Below, in pieces: positions 24,070-32,923 of a stretch of 45,650 bases of DNA. The notes below the pieces were generated by a model. The model worked only from the letters and a program-made list of their open reading frames with translations. It had not been told where the DNA came from and did no database searches. The DNA is from a candidate division WOR-3 bacterium. GTDB taxonomy: Bacteria; Hydrothermota; Tepidihabitantia; Tepidihabitantales; Tepidihabitantaceae. The stretch lies in contig JBDRUF010000007.1 in NCBI GenBank assembly GCA_039801245.1, forward strand, positions 1-45,650, given 5' to 3'. The position numbers and the translations under genes are program-made. Every line of letters begins with the position of its first letter. The first letter of the stretch is position 1.

Positions 24070-25128
24070 TTAATGGGTTTTGAATCTTACCAACAGGACA
24101 TCTCCGTCCTGAATTACATAACCTTTTCCTTCAATCTTAATCTTGCCGGCGGTATGTGCCGCTTGAAAGCTTCCTGCGGCAATTAGGTCCTGCCAGTTTA
24201 CGACCTCAGCTTTGATAAAGCCTTTGCCAATTTCGGTGTGAATCATATAGGCAGCGTCAAGGGCAGTTGTTCCTCGGGGTGCCGACCAGGCACGGGTCTC
24301 TTCTCCTTTGACGGTATAGAAGCGAATCAGGTCAAGCGCCGAAAAACAGGTGGTAATAATTTTTGCGGGACCTTCGCGAGCAAGATTAAGGCTCTGGCGG
24401 AGTTCCATCTTTTCCGACTCGGGGAGGTCGGCAATCTCATTTTCCAATTTTGCTGAGAAGAGAATACAGTTATGAGCAGCAAGGCGAGGAAAGCGGTTTG
24501 GTTCGGTAGGCTCGGTGTCTGAACAGTTAATTGCATAGACGAGAGGTTTTAACACAAAAAGGGATAACTCTTTTACTGCGTGCCGTTCCTCCGGACTGAG
24601 TTCTGGTGGTGTAAATGTTTTATGCAATCTGTCAGCCAGTTTTTCCAAGGCTAAGAGGCGTAGGTTTCTTTCTGGCGTTGCCGGTTCCTTCCGCACCGAT
24701 TCTATCCTTTTCTCCACTACTGTCAGGTCAGCGATGGCCAGTTCCGCCTCAACAATTTCCGCGTCTCGGTCCGGGTCAATTGTGTCAAGGATATGCGGAA
24801 TGTCGGGGGTGGCAAAATTGCGGACAAGGTGGAGAATGAGGTCGGCTTCGCGGATGTGGGCGAGGAATTTGTTGCCCAGCCCCTCACCATTACTGGCGCC
24901 CTTCACCAATCCGGCAATGTCAACAAAGTCAATGTGAGCAGGGGTAACCTTTTTGGGATTGATAACCTGAGCGATTTTTTCCAAGCGCTCATCTGGGACT
25001 GAACCCACCCCGACATTTTTTTCAATTGTGGTGAATGGAAACAGGTCAACCCGTGCTCGTGCGCCGGTGAGGATGTTAAATAAAGAGGATTTGCCGACAT
25101 TGGGCAAACCCACTATGCCGATTCTCAT
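24070..25128 (-). CDS. ychF: Ribosome-binding GTPase/ATPase YchF (OLA1 family)
   Basis: A 352-residue Obg-related P-loop NTPase that binds ribosomes and hydrolyses ATP or GTP. Visible: Walker A GLPNVGKSS near the N-terminus, IEKNVGVGSVPDERL, DIAGLVKGASNGEGLGNKFLAHIREAD, and the TGS-type C-terminus FIKAEVVNWQDLIAAGSFQAA...YVIQDGDVLLVRF. The nucleotide-specificity position reads NCSD, where family members commonly have N-x-x-E. pth is next upstream, a pairing common across bacteria. Confidence 0.95.
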   Translation of the reverse strand: MRIGIVGLPNVGKSSLFNILTGARARVDLFPFTTIEKNVGVGSVPDERLEKIAQVINPKKVTPAHIDFVDIAGLVKGASNGEGLGNKFLAHIREADLILHLVRNFATPDIPHILDTIDPDRDAEIVEAELAIADLTVVEKRIESVRKEPATPERNLRLLALEKLADRLHKTFTPPELSPEERHAVKELSLFVLKPLVYAINCSDTEPTEPNRFPRLAAHNCILFSAKLENEIADLPESEKMELRQSLNLAREGPAKIITTCFSALDLIRFYTVKGEETRAWSAPRGTTALDAAYMIHTEIGKGFIKAEVVNWQDLIAAGSFQAAHTAGKIKIEGKGYVIQDGDVLLVRFKTH

Positions 25129-25136
25129 CCGAATCC

Positions 25137-25730
25137 CTACCCTCTTTTGTTATCCGCCGCAATTATATCAGCTGACTTATTGGGTACGGGGGTATTGAAT
25201 TGGTTCATTGCCTTTTCCAGACCACAGGTGGCAACCATCAAGCAGGCGTCAGTTGCTCGTCTTAGGACATTAGGCAACATTTTCATCTCTTCATTACTAA
25301 AGGGCGAAAGGACATATTCGGTTGCGTCACCCTCCTTAGGTGAACCGATACCGATACGGAGCCGAGGGAATCTATCGGTCCCGAGGTGGTAGATGATGGA
25401 TGCAAGACCTTTGTGACCGCCATCCGAACCTTTGGGTCTGAGCCGAATGGTACCGAAGGGGAGGGCGATGTCATCGACCACCACAAGGAAGTCATCAGGA
25501 TGTTCAGTCAGCTGTTCTTTGACAACGACCCCGGAGTGGTTCATATAAAGAAGCGGTTTTATGAGGAGAAGCTTCTTTCCCGCAAATACAGTCTGGGCAA
25601 GGAACCTGCCCGGTATGTGATGGAAGCGGATTTGGAGAAGCTGGGCAATGGTATCAAGCGTCATAAAGCCAAGGTTGTGACGGGTGAGCGCATAGCGTTC
25701 AGTGGGGTTGCCAAGACCGAAAATGGTCAT
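25137..25730 (-). CDS. pth: Peptidyl-tRNA hydrolase
   Basis: Pth cleaves peptidyl-tRNAs released from stalled ribosomes. The 197-residue protein has FGLGNPTERYALTRHNLGFM (catalytic His in RHN), MNHSGVVV, VVDDIALPFGTIRLRPKGSDGGHKGLASI and RLRIGIG. It follows rplY (bL25) by 1 nt, the classical prs-rplY-pth-ychF arrangement. Confidence 0.96.
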   Translation of the reverse strand: MTIFGLGNPTERYALTRHNLGFMTLDTIAQLLQIRFHHIPGRFLAQTVFAGKKLLLIKPLLYMNHSGVVVKEQLTEHPDDFLVVVDDIALPFGTIRLRPKGSDGGHKGLASIIYHLGTDRFPRLRIGIGSPKEGDATEYVLSPFSNEEMKMLPNVLRRATDACLMVATCGLEKAMNQFNTPVPNKSADIIAADNKRG

Positions 25731-25731
25731 A

Positions 25732-26448
25732 CTATTTTTTCTTCTCTTCCGGTTTTTTCTTTGACTCCGGTTCGGCTTCGGGGCTCTTGCCTTTTCCCTC
25801 TTCGCTCTCTGTCTCTTCCGCCGCCTTTTTCTCCTTGATTACCTCAGGTTCAGGAGCACCTACGGCCGGTGCTGTCGCCGCTTCAACCGCGGCAGCCAGT
25901 TTGCGGGGCGTGAGGATGGTTACAATTGCAGATTCCGGGGGAAGGAGAAATTCTAACCCCTCGTATTTCAGGTCGGCGATATGGATGCTGTGTCCCATCC
26001 TTAAATTAGTGACATCAATTTCAATGTGTTCGGGAAATCTGTCGATGGTCGCCCGAACCGGAATTTCGCGTAAAAGGACTTCCAGCATGCCACCCTGTTT
26101 TACCCCGGCGGCAACACCACGGATGACCACCGGAACATTCATTGTAATCCGTTCATCAGGGTGGACCTTCTGAAAGTCAACATGGAGAAAGGAGCCGTCA
26201 ATCGGATTTCGCTGAATAGTCTTGATGACACAGCGGATTGTGTCCTGGTCGGCAATCTGAACATCAACTATTGGTGTGTGCCCTTTTAATTCCCGTAGCG
26301 TCATTCCGAACTCATGGGCAGAAATCGTGAGTAAAACCGAGGGGTCGCCATGACCGTACATCACCGCGGGCAAGAAGCCAGCGCGGCGGAGTTTTTTGAC
26401 CTTGGATTTACCAGTTTCGTTTCTAATTGTTGCCTTGATCTGTGCCAT
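25732..26448 (-). CDS. rplY: Large ribosomal subunit protein bL25, CTC/TL5 type
   Basis: A 238-residue 5S rRNA-binding protein of the long CTC form. An N-terminal L25 domain (ATIRNETGKSKVKKLRRAGFLPAVMYG, HVDFQKVHPDE) is followed by a beta domain, then a low-complexity tail rich in Glu, Lys and Pro from about residue 195. The tail is longer than usual for the family. A strong AAGGAG Shine-Dalgarno site lies before the ATG in the 9-nt gap after prs. Confidence 0.94.
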   Translation of the reverse strand: MAQIKATIRNETGKSKVKKLRRAGFLPAVMYGHGDPSVLLTISAHEFGMTLRELKGHTPIVDVQIADQDTIRCVIKTIQRNPIDGSFLHVDFQKVHPDERITMNVPVVIRGVAAGVKQGGMLEVLLREIPVRATIDRFPEHIEIDVTNLRMGHSIHIADLKYEGLEFLLPPESAIVTILTPRKLAAAVEAATAPAVGAPEPEVIKEKKAAEETESEEGKGKSPEAEPESKKKPEEKKK

Positions 26449-26457
26449 GGTTCTCCT

Positions 26458-27396
26458 TTACTGAATAAATAATGAACTGACTGAATCCTCGCGGTGGATC
26501 CGCAGGATTGCCTCAGCGAGAAGGGAGGATACGGACAGGATTTTTATCTTCTCGTGTTGTTTCGCTTGTGGGTGGAAGATGGTATCAGTCACAACCACCT
26601 CTTCAAGTGGAGATCCGGCGATGAGGTTAATAGCATTACCAGAAAAGAGTCCATGGGTAGCGGTGGCGCGGACAGTCTTGGCGCCGGCATTAATGAGTGC
26701 GCGGGTGGCATTGATGAGGGTTCCTCCGGTATCAATCATATCATCAAAGATTAGAGCATTCATACCCCCAACCTCACCCACGACCCTAAGCGCCTCTACC
26801 TGATTTGGTGCCGTGCGTCGCTTGTCGATGATAGCGAGCGGTATATCGTCCTTAAGGCGCTGGGCGAAGCCGCGGGCACGATTTGCCCTGCCGGTGTCAG
26901 GTGCAACCACAACCAGATTAGCCGTGTGCTGCCGGTAGTATTCAATCAGTACCGGAGTGGAAAAGAGATGGTCAACCGGGATATCAAAAAATGCCTGAAT
27001 CTGATCGGCGTGGAGGTCCATTGTTAAAACCCTGTCAACACCGGCACGGGTCAGGAGATTGGCAATCAGTTTAGCAGAAAGGGGGACCCTGGGTTTGTCC
27101 TTACGGTCCTGCCGGGCATAACCATAATAGGGAATAACCGCGGTAATCCGGCGGGCTGATGCCCGTTTAAGGGCATCAATCATCAGGAGTAGTTCCAGGA
27201 TGTTGTCAGCGGGTGGGGGTGTGGGCTGGACAACGAAGACATCATCACCCCGGACGCTTTCATTGATGCTGACCCGGATTTCACCATCGGCAAAATTGGT
27301 TACCTCTGCCTCACCTAAAGGTATCTCAAGGTGAGCGCAGATTTCCTCTGCCAGAGGCTTGTTAGCACGCCCGGAAAAAATCTTCAATCTTTCCAT
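26458..27396 (-). CDS. prs: Ribose-phosphate pyrophosphokinase
   Basis: Prs makes PRPP from ribose 5-phosphate and ATP for nucleotide, His and Trp synthesis. The 312-residue protein shows the class I features: FADGEIRVSINESVRG, YYGYARQDRKDKPRVPLSAKLIANLL, VLTMDLHADQIQAFFDIPVDHL and the PRPP-binding loop LIFDDMIDTGGTL. A GGAG ribosome site precedes the ATG. tRNA-Gln lies 41 nt upstream on the same strand. Confidence 0.96.
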   Translation of the reverse strand: MERLKIFSGRANKPLAEEICAHLEIPLGEAEVTNFADGEIRVSINESVRGDDVFVVQPTPPPADNILELLLMIDALKRASARRITAVIPYYGYARQDRKDKPRVPLSAKLIANLLTRAGVDRVLTMDLHADQIQAFFDIPVDHLFSTPVLIEYYRQHTANLVVVAPDTGRANRARGFAQRLKDDIPLAIIDKRRTAPNQVEALRVVGEVGGMNALIFDDMIDTGGTLINATRALINAGAKTVRATATHGLFSGNAINLIAGSPLEEVVVTDTIFHPQAKQHEKIKILSVSSLLAEAILRIHREDSVSSLFIQ

Positions 27397-27437
27397 AACT
27401 GCTCCATCAAAATTGACCTCAGTCTCACTATGTTTTT

Positions 27438-27510
27438 CTGGGGCGGAAGGATTCGAACCTTCACGCCAGGATCCAAAGTCCTGTGTCCTGCCAGATTAGA
27501 CAACGCCCCA
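27438..27510 (-). tRNA. tRNA-Gln (TTG)
   Basis: Acceptor arms TGGGGCG and CGCCCCA pair. The anticodon stem CAGGA/TCCTG encloses loop CTTTGGA, giving anticodon TTG (Gln, CAA). The T-arm has GGTTCGAATCC and the discriminator is G, as is usual for tRNA-Gln. CCA is not encoded. It lies between ispE (3 nt away) and prs on the same strand, with no promoter of its own visible, so it is probably cut out of the operon transcript. Confidence 0.95.
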
Positions 27511-27513
27511 ATT

Positions 27514-28389
27514 TTAACCTTTATTCAGGCGGACAGACGGTCTTGACCGGGTGAGAATCCAGGGAAGCCCACTGGCAATCAAATCGGCCATCGGGTCCGG
27601 AGCTTTCAACAGTCCATAGACCGTACTGCCGGAACCGGACAGACTCGCAGCATAGGCACCCCGGCTTAAAAGTAGTTCTTTGATTTGAGCCAGTTCCGGG
27701 TGCCGCGCAAATACCACCGGCTCAAAACTGTTATGAATCTTTCCCGCCAAGCCTGCCAGTTCTTTGCGCCTTAACCTTAAGCATAAAATTTTAGGGGAAA
27801 GAGATGGTGGTGTCAATTTTCGCCTTAAGTGGTCAAGTTGTTGATATGCCCAAGAGGTGGAAACAGAAAAGTCAGGGCAATACAAGAGAACCAAAAGCCG
27901 GGGCAGAAGGACCGGGCGGAGTCTTTCTCCTCTACCCCGGGCAACGCAAGGAACGCCTTTAATAAAAAACGGCACATCACTGCCCAACTTTAGCGCTAGG
28001 TCTCGGAGCTTTTTCCGGTTAAGGGGATGGTGATAAAGCCGGTTTAGACCAATTAAAACCGCAGCCGCATCAGCAGAACCTCCGCCAAGACCAGAGCCCG
28101 GCGGGATACGCTTGTTAATTGTGATGCTGCAACCCTGTTCAATTTTTGCAGCAGCAAAGAAGAGTTCGGCAGCACGATGGGCAAGGTTATCATTTGCCGG
28201 AATGTTGAGCCTGATACCGGTTGTCCTTAATCTGATGCCTTTTGCCTGTTTGGTGATTTTTATCCGGTCCCCGAACTCCAATGGCACCATCAGAGTGACT
28301 ATTTCGTGGTAGCCATCGGGTCTCTTTCTGCCTACCCAGAGTCCGAGGTTAATCTTTGCCGGTGCCAGCAGGATTATTGAGCGGCTCAC
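27514..28389 (-). CDS. ispE: 4-diphosphocytidyl-2-C-methyl-D-erythritol kinase
   Basis: IspE phosphorylates CDP-methylerythritol in the MEP isoprenoid pathway. The 291-residue GHMP kinase shows LLAPAKINLGLWVGRKRPDGYHEI at the N-terminus, the ATP loop PPGSGLGGGSADAAAVL and the C-terminal SLSGSGSTVYGL. The GTG start overlaps the stop codon of the upstream hydrolase (GTGA). ispE followed by prs and rplY is a common bacterial order; here a tRNA gene separates them. Confidence 0.95.
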   Translation of the reverse strand: MSRSIILLAPAKINLGLWVGRKRPDGYHEIVTLMVPLEFGDRIKITKQAKGIRLRTTGIRLNIPANDNLAHRAAELFFAAAKIEQGCSITINKRIPPGSGLGGGSADAAAVLIGLNRLYHHPLNRKKLRDLALKLGSDVPFFIKGVPCVARGRGERLRPVLLPRLLVLLYCPDFSVSTSWAYQQLDHLRRKLTPPSLSPKILCLRLRRKELAGLAGKIHNSFEPVVFARHPELAQIKELLLSRGAYAASLSGSGSTVYGLLKAPDPMADLIASGLPWILTRSRPSVRLNKG

Positions 28390-30872
28390 TTTTGGATAAA
28401 TGTAGATAAGGGGTCAATTTGCCATTCCGGGGAGAAAAACCCTGCGGCTCTGACACCGTGCCAGCCAAAACTCCGTACCTGGGAGTCAAAAATCATAAAG
28501 TCGGGAATGGCTGTGCCTGAGCCGATGATGCCCCAGAAAAATGACAGTTTTGTTGTTAGAGGGTCGGTTCCCATCCGCACCAATATTAGCCTTTCTGGAT
28601 TTAAAGGGTTAGGATAGACAAAAACTGCTGATAGGCTCTCACCGAGCTCGGTTTTGAATAGGTTCATTTTGCCACCCTTAACGGTAATTGGCAGGTGGTG
28701 ATGGATTTTTTTCATGACCCGGTTCTCTTTTTCACCGCCGAAAAGGATTAGGTTGCGGTCAAGCGGGATGGGTTCGGTGTCGCAAAGAACCTCGGTTGTG
28801 CCGTTGCCAATTAGATACCAGCGCAGACATTCCTGGCTTGCGGCATGCATGAGAAACTCAGCAACTGCTGAATCCTGGGTGCCATAGACAATAGCAAATG
28901 GTCTCATCAGCGCCTGTTTTGCCGGACCGTAAAGTTCGGGTTTCTTGGCGAGCCCTGCGGTTCTTGCCCTTCCTAATTTCCAGCCCTTAGGAGTGTTATA
29001 CAGGGTTATAATCGCAGGCAGTTCTAACCTTTTTATCACCGTTTTGCCATCAATTTTCACACCTATCGGTCCTGAAAAGAATAGCCGCTGGTCAAGGTTT
29101 AAGGTCAACTGAGTTATGTTTTCGGTCTTAATCTCAACTGGTGAATCTCCTGCAGATGCCGCAACAGTTGCATCCCTGCCGATGGTTTTTACCCGGTCAA
29201 TTGTCAGCCAGTAGGAGGTGCGGGATTGGGAAAGGTCAGCGGTGCGAAACCTGATATGTCTTGGTCCGTGCTCGCGCCGTGCGTTTTTAAGAAAATCCAT
29301 CAAATCAGGGTCGTCAACACAACCCTCCCACCAGTGCTTCTGCCCTGGAACCTCTTTGTAATGGTATTTGTACCCCAAGACATCCAGCCAGAGGGCAAAG
29401 TTTCTTGAGTGAATTGTGGGCACATTGTCGTCATCTGCGCCATGGAGGATAAAGACCGGCAGGTTCAATGCATTCTCAAGAAAGGCGGGGGTGTTGTCAG
29501 GTCGGGCTGCCATATCACGGATGGCAAGTTTGCCCGGCTCGGTGAAGATGATGCTGCGCTGGAGAAAGTTGGGGACATAAAGCGGGAATGAGGGCCAACC
29601 CGCCTCAGGGGCAATCGCAGCGAAAAGGTCGGGATGGGCAAGACCGATGTGCCAGGTGCCATGACCGCCCATTGAATGGCCGGTTAAGACCACCCGGTCA
29701 GGGTCAATCGGAAATTGCCTCTGCACCTCTTTTAAAACCTCAATACAGTCAAGCCTGCCCCAGTCCTGCCAGTCAAACCCATAGGGTCGGCGGTTGGTCG
29801 GGCAGACAACAAAAGCCCAGTCCTTGGGCTGGAAGCATTCGGCAAGACCATAGGCCTCAACACCGGCACCATGGAGCGAAAGGATAAGGCCGTATTTTTT
29901 CTTCGGGTCGTAATTTTCTGGATATCGTAAGGCATAATACTGGCAGGAGGAGTCAATCTCTGAGATAAATGTCCGTTTGTGCGCCTGGGTCAAGAGCCTT
30001 GAGCGCAACCTCACCGTGTCGGTGCGTTGAAAATCGTTAAGGGTGATGGTTAGTATCATTTTGTAGCCGGCGGTGTCATAAGGAAGAGGAGGTATGTTTA
30101 CCCGAATTGCCGGCTTCTTTACCCCGAGCCGCGGGATGTGATTGACAGTTGTGTCAGCAATAACGAGTGTGTCCAGGTTCAATTTCAGGTGAACACCCTG
30201 TAAGATTTCGGTGAGAGTGTTCAAAATTGGGATGCCAAGCCAGAGGGAGCGCGCGGAATCGGCAATTATGTCAGGCGCGGTGATGTCATCAATGATGGGA
30301 ATCACCGGTTCTTGGCAAGGGATTAGGAAAAAGCGCACCTTCTGGTCGCCATAGCCGGAAATGCGCAGGACGATGCGGTTTTTCCCGGAGTCAATGACAA
30401 CCGGTGTCTTGAACCAGTTGTTGCCATACACATCGCCAATATAGCCTCTGCCATTAAGGACAAAACTGCCGATACGGGTTGCAACTGCCAGGCAGCGCGC
30501 CTTATGGGGAGAAAAAAATTCGGCATAGGCATAGCCAAGAGACAAAAGACCGCTGATGCCATAGTAGTCCATAATCGAATCCCAGCGCACATCCTGATAG
30601 TCTGTTGCCAGCCAGCCCGAAGGGTCGGTCTCAACCCTTCGCCAGCGGACAATCCCGCCTTGAACAAGCCCGCTGCGCAAGGAGTCGCCCTCCTGCGGCT
30701 GGATGTTTGCTATATCCGGGATTGCCTCGGTGATGCCTTCGCGCATACCCACAGAAAATGGTCCGCACAGTAGCCACTCTTTGATGAAAATGGTGTCACT
30801 CAGCGTCTCCAAGGCAGAAATCGGGGAAAGGTATAAAAATGTTAACAGAATTGTCATTGCAACTGGGTTCAT
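28386..30872 (-). CDS. Secreted alpha/beta hydrolase (prolyl oligopeptidase/esterase-like)
   Basis: An 828-residue protein with an N-terminal signal peptide (hydrophobic residues 5-20, MTILLTFLYLSPISA). The middle holds an alpha/beta hydrolase catalytic domain: nucleophile elbow GHSMGGHGTWH, acid in LHGADDDNVP and His in GQKHWWEG. Regions before and after look beta-rich. The C-terminal part with LFGGEKENRVMKKI and VFVYPNPLNPERLILVRMG resembles the trailing domain of large secreted peptidases in FCB-type bacteria, as I recall them. Substrate (peptide or carbohydrate ester) is unknown. It opens the operon that continues with ispE. The start codon lies 6 nt after the -10 box without a Shine-Dalgarno site. 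Confidence 0.8.
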   Translation of the reverse strand: MNPVAMTILLTFLYLSPISALETLSDTIFIKEWLLCGPFSVGMREGITEAIPDIANIQPQEGDSLRSGLVQGGIVRWRRVETDPSGWLATDYQDVRWDSIMDYYGISGLLSLGYAYAEFFSPHKARCLAVATRIGSFVLNGRGYIGDVYGNNWFKTPVVIDSGKNRIVLRISGYGDQKVRFFLIPCQEPVIPIIDDITAPDIIADSARSLWLGIPILNTLTEILQGVHLKLNLDTLVIADTTVNHIPRLGVKKPAIRVNIPPLPYDTAGYKMILTITLNDFQRTDTVRLRSRLLTQAHKRTFISEIDSSCQYYALRYPENYDPKKKYGLILSLHGAGVEAYGLAECFQPKDWAFVVCPTNRRPYGFDWQDWGRLDCIEVLKEVQRQFPIDPDRVVLTGHSMGGHGTWHIGLAHPDLFAAIAPEAGWPSFPLYVPNFLQRSIIFTEPGKLAIRDMAARPDNTPAFLENALNLPVFILHGADDDNVPTIHSRNFALWLDVLGYKYHYKEVPGQKHWWEGCVDDPDLMDFLKNARREHGPRHIRFRTADLSQSRTSYWLTIDRVKTIGRDATVAASAGDSPVEIKTENITQLTLNLDQRLFFSGPIGVKIDGKTVIKRLELPAIITLYNTPKGWKLGRARTAGLAKKPELYGPAKQALMRPFAIVYGTQDSAVAEFLMHAASQECLRWYLIGNGTTEVLCDTEPIPLDRNLILFGGEKENRVMKKIHHHLPITVKGGKMNLFKTELGESLSAVFVYPNPLNPERLILVRMGTDPLTTKLSFFWGIIGSGTAIPDFMIFDSQVRSFGWHGVRAAGFFSPEWQIDPLSTFIQK

Positions 30873-30878
30873 ATAATA

Positions 30879-30906
30879 ATTTTACCTTAAGATAAGGCGG
30901 GGTCAA
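30879..30906 (-). promoter_or_regulatory. Promoter of the hydrolase-ispE-prs operon (leaderless)
   Basis: On the minus strand, -35 TTGACC (30906-30901), 16-nt spacer and -10 TAAAAT (30884-30879) are followed after 6 nt by the ATG at 30872. No Shine-Dalgarno sequence is present, so the mRNA is predicted to be leaderless. Confidence 0.75.
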
Positions 30907-30960
30907 AGGGGGCGGTTTTTTATTTTAAGTCTTAGTTTTACAATGTGATATGCAAAAATG

Positions 30961-30983
30961 GGGCAGGTTCCCTCCACCACCCC
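30961..30983 (+). repeat. Dispersed 23-bp C-rich motif, copy C
   Basis: Third copy of the GGGYAGGT...CCACCACCCC motif, in the 242-nt divergent gap between the hydrolase and isomerase genes. The gap otherwise holds the two promoters and no gene. Confidence 0.75.
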
Positions 30984-31081
30984 CCTTACCCCTCTATTAC
31001 CGGCTTTTTCCTTTGGGTTGATATAGGGTTAAGTTCCAATTTTTCAGTTTTTTACAAGACTAAGGGAAGGAAAAGAATAAG

Positions 31082-31109
31082 TTGACGCAGTAAGTTTTGA
31101 GAGTATAAT
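31082..31109 (+). promoter_or_regulatory. Promoter of the isomerase-epimerase operon (leaderless)
   Basis: -35 TTGACG (31082-31087), 16-nt spacer and a perfect -10 TATAAT (31104-31109), then 5 nt to the GTG start at 31115. There is no Shine-Dalgarno site. Confidence 0.8.
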
Positions 31110-31114
31110 CATTT

Positions 31115-31954
31115 GTGCCTGAACAGAAGGCGCAGAATCAACGATTAGGCATTCAGGTTTTATTTGACTTCACCGATATAATAGCGGCGATAGATTTTGC
31201 CGCTGATACCGGTTTTGGGGTTCTTGAGATTAATTTGGGGAATATCAATTTTGGTAACCAGTTGCGCCGGGCAAGTGAGCGCAGAAAGATCAAAAGGCAG
31301 GCAGGGAGAAGAAAAGTCAGGCTGGCGGTGCATGCGCTTGAGGGTCCGTCATTTTTCATTCCGAGTGAGCGGGTGCGCAGGTGCGCGGTCTTGGAGTTGA
31401 AAAAAACCCTTGACTGGGCGGCTGATATCGGTGCTGAGAATGTGATTATGCATCTCGGTTTTGATATGCATTATGGCTATGGCGGTGGCAATCGCTTTAC
31501 CCATGAGGAGTTTCCCCGTTATTATGAGGAGGCGCTTTTGCAGGCGCTGGCGGACCTGAAACAGTATGCGCGCACAAGGGCAAATTTGTGTGTTGAGAAT
31601 GTGGGTGGGTTTCGTTTTGTGCCGAGTAAAAAGGTCTTGAAAAGACTCCTGGGCGGGAGTTTGGGGCTCTGTTTTGACATCGGGCACATCGCCATCCTCA
31701 GCGAGGATAAAAAAGAGGAGGAGTTTGCGTTTTTTAAGCGGTTTCACAAGACAATCTATCACGCCCATCTCCATCATAATAATGGCGCAAGAGACCAGCA
31801 TCTCGCCTTGGGTGAGGGAACGGTTGATGTTGTGCCCTATTTAAGGCTTCTCTATAAAAGCCCGGCACTGCTGGTTTTTGAGACCAGACCAAAGGAACAG
31901 GCGCTGAAAAGCCGGGACTATTTTGAGAGGGTGCTTTTGCCCAAAATTTGCTAA
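31115..31954 (+). CDS. TIM-barrel sugar phosphate isomerase/epimerase family protein
   Basis: A 279-residue protein of the xylose-isomerase-like TIM-barrel/AP endonuclease 2 superfamily. Metal-binding residues are in the expected places: His in VIMHLGFD, Glu in NLCVENVGG, Asp and His in CFDIGHIAI, His residues in YHAHLHHNNGARDQHLALGEG and Glu in VFETRP. That pattern suits either a sugar or polyol epimerase or a deoxyribonuclease IV-like enzyme. The GARDQHL...GEG segment is common to both groups, so the reaction is not settled. The GTG start coincides with the predicted transcription start. Confidence 0.78.
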   Translation: MPEQKAQNQRLGIQVLFDFTDIIAAIDFAADTGFGVLEINLGNINFGNQLRRASERRKIKRQAGRRKVRLAVHALEGPSFFIPSERVRRCAVLELKKTLDWAADIGAENVIMHLGFDMHYGYGGGNRFTHEEFPRYYEEALLQALADLKQYARTRANLCVENVGGFRFVPSKKVLKRLLGGSLGLCFDIGHIAILSEDKKEEEFAFFKRFHKTIYHAHLHHNNGARDQHLALGEGTVDVVPYLRLLYKSPALLVFETRPKEQALKSRDYFERVLLPKIC

Positions 31955-31963
31955 AGAAAGGGA

Positions 31964-32923
31964 ATGAAGAGGGTCTTAGTTACTGGAGCAAGCGGGTTTA
32001 TCGGTTCCCATCTGTGCGCATATCTCTTAGAAAGGGGCTATGAGGTGAAAGGGATGGTGCGCAAGACCTCTAATCTGCGCTGGCTTGAAGGGTTGAAACT
32101 GAATTTGGTTTACGGTGATTTGAGTGATGAAGATTCGCTTACTGAGGCGGTCAGGGGTGTTGAGGCGGTTTTCCATACCGCTGCTGTGGTCAGGTCAAGG
32201 AAGGGGAGGGATTTTGTCAGGATAAATTATTTGGGGACGAAAACCCTTGCCGAGAAGGCGGCAGGTGCGAATGTGAAGAAGTTTATTCTCTTTTCATCGG
32301 TGGCAGCAGCCGGACCGGTGCGCAGGGGTGAGGTTTTGGATGAAAAGATGGAGCCAAGACCGGTAAGTGATTACGGTCGGGCAAAACTTTTGGCAGAAAA
32401 GGCGGTTTTGGATTTTAAGGAAAAAATGGGGGTGGTGATTTTGCGCTTTCCTGCGGTTTATGGTCCAAGGGACAAGGATGGGCTTTTGTTCTGGCGGGCG
32501 CTGAAAAAGGGGTGGGCACCGGTGATGGGCGGAACATTTTCGCTGATATATGTTCTTGATGCGGTCAAGGCGGCGGTATTGGCAATGGAGAGGGATGTTC
32601 CTTCGGGCTCGGTCTACTTTATCGCAGATGGAAATTGCTACACATTTGAGCATATTGCCAGGGAGTGGGAAAGGATTACGAAAAGAAGGGTCAGGCTGGT
32701 CAGAATACCGTTTTTTTTAGGTTTTGTTGCCGCCTGGTGCGACTCCTGGCTTAAAAGGGAGGGGACGATCTTTAATCCGGACAAGGTCAAGGAGTTGTGT
32801 CAGGAGTGCTGGGTCTGTTCGGACAAGAAGGCAAGGCTTGACTTAAGGTTTGAACCTGAGTATGATTTAAGTAGGGGTGGCGAGATAACAATAAACTGGT
32901 ACAAGGAGAAAGGATGGCTTTAG
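31964..32923 (+). CDS. NAD(P)-dependent epimerase/dehydratase (extended SDR)
   Basis: A 319-residue extended short-chain dehydrogenase/reductase. The N-terminal Rossmann motif is TGASGFIGSHL (7-17), and the catalytic Tyr-Lys pair lies in SDYGRAKLLAEKA (YxxxK). FSSVAAAGP provides the catalytic Ser region. Members act on nucleotide sugars, hopanoid or sterol precursors, or flavonoid-like ketones; nothing here decides which. It follows the isomerase by 9 nt with a GAAAGGGA ribosome site and overlaps the next gene by 10 nt. Confidence 0.85.
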   Translation: MKRVLVTGASGFIGSHLCAYLLERGYEVKGMVRKTSNLRWLEGLKLNLVYGDLSDEDSLTEAVRGVEAVFHTAAVVRSRKGRDFVRINYLGTKTLAEKAAGANVKKFILFSSVAAAGPVRRGEVLDEKMEPRPVSDYGRAKLLAEKAVLDFKEKMGVVILRFPAVYGPRDKDGLLFWRALKKGWAPVMGGTFSLIYVLDAVKAAVLAMERDVPSGSVYFIADGNCYTFEHIAREWERITKRRVRLVRIPFFLGFVAAWCDSWLKREGTIFNPDKVKELCQECWVCSDKKARLDLRFEPEYDLSRGGEITINWYKEKGWL

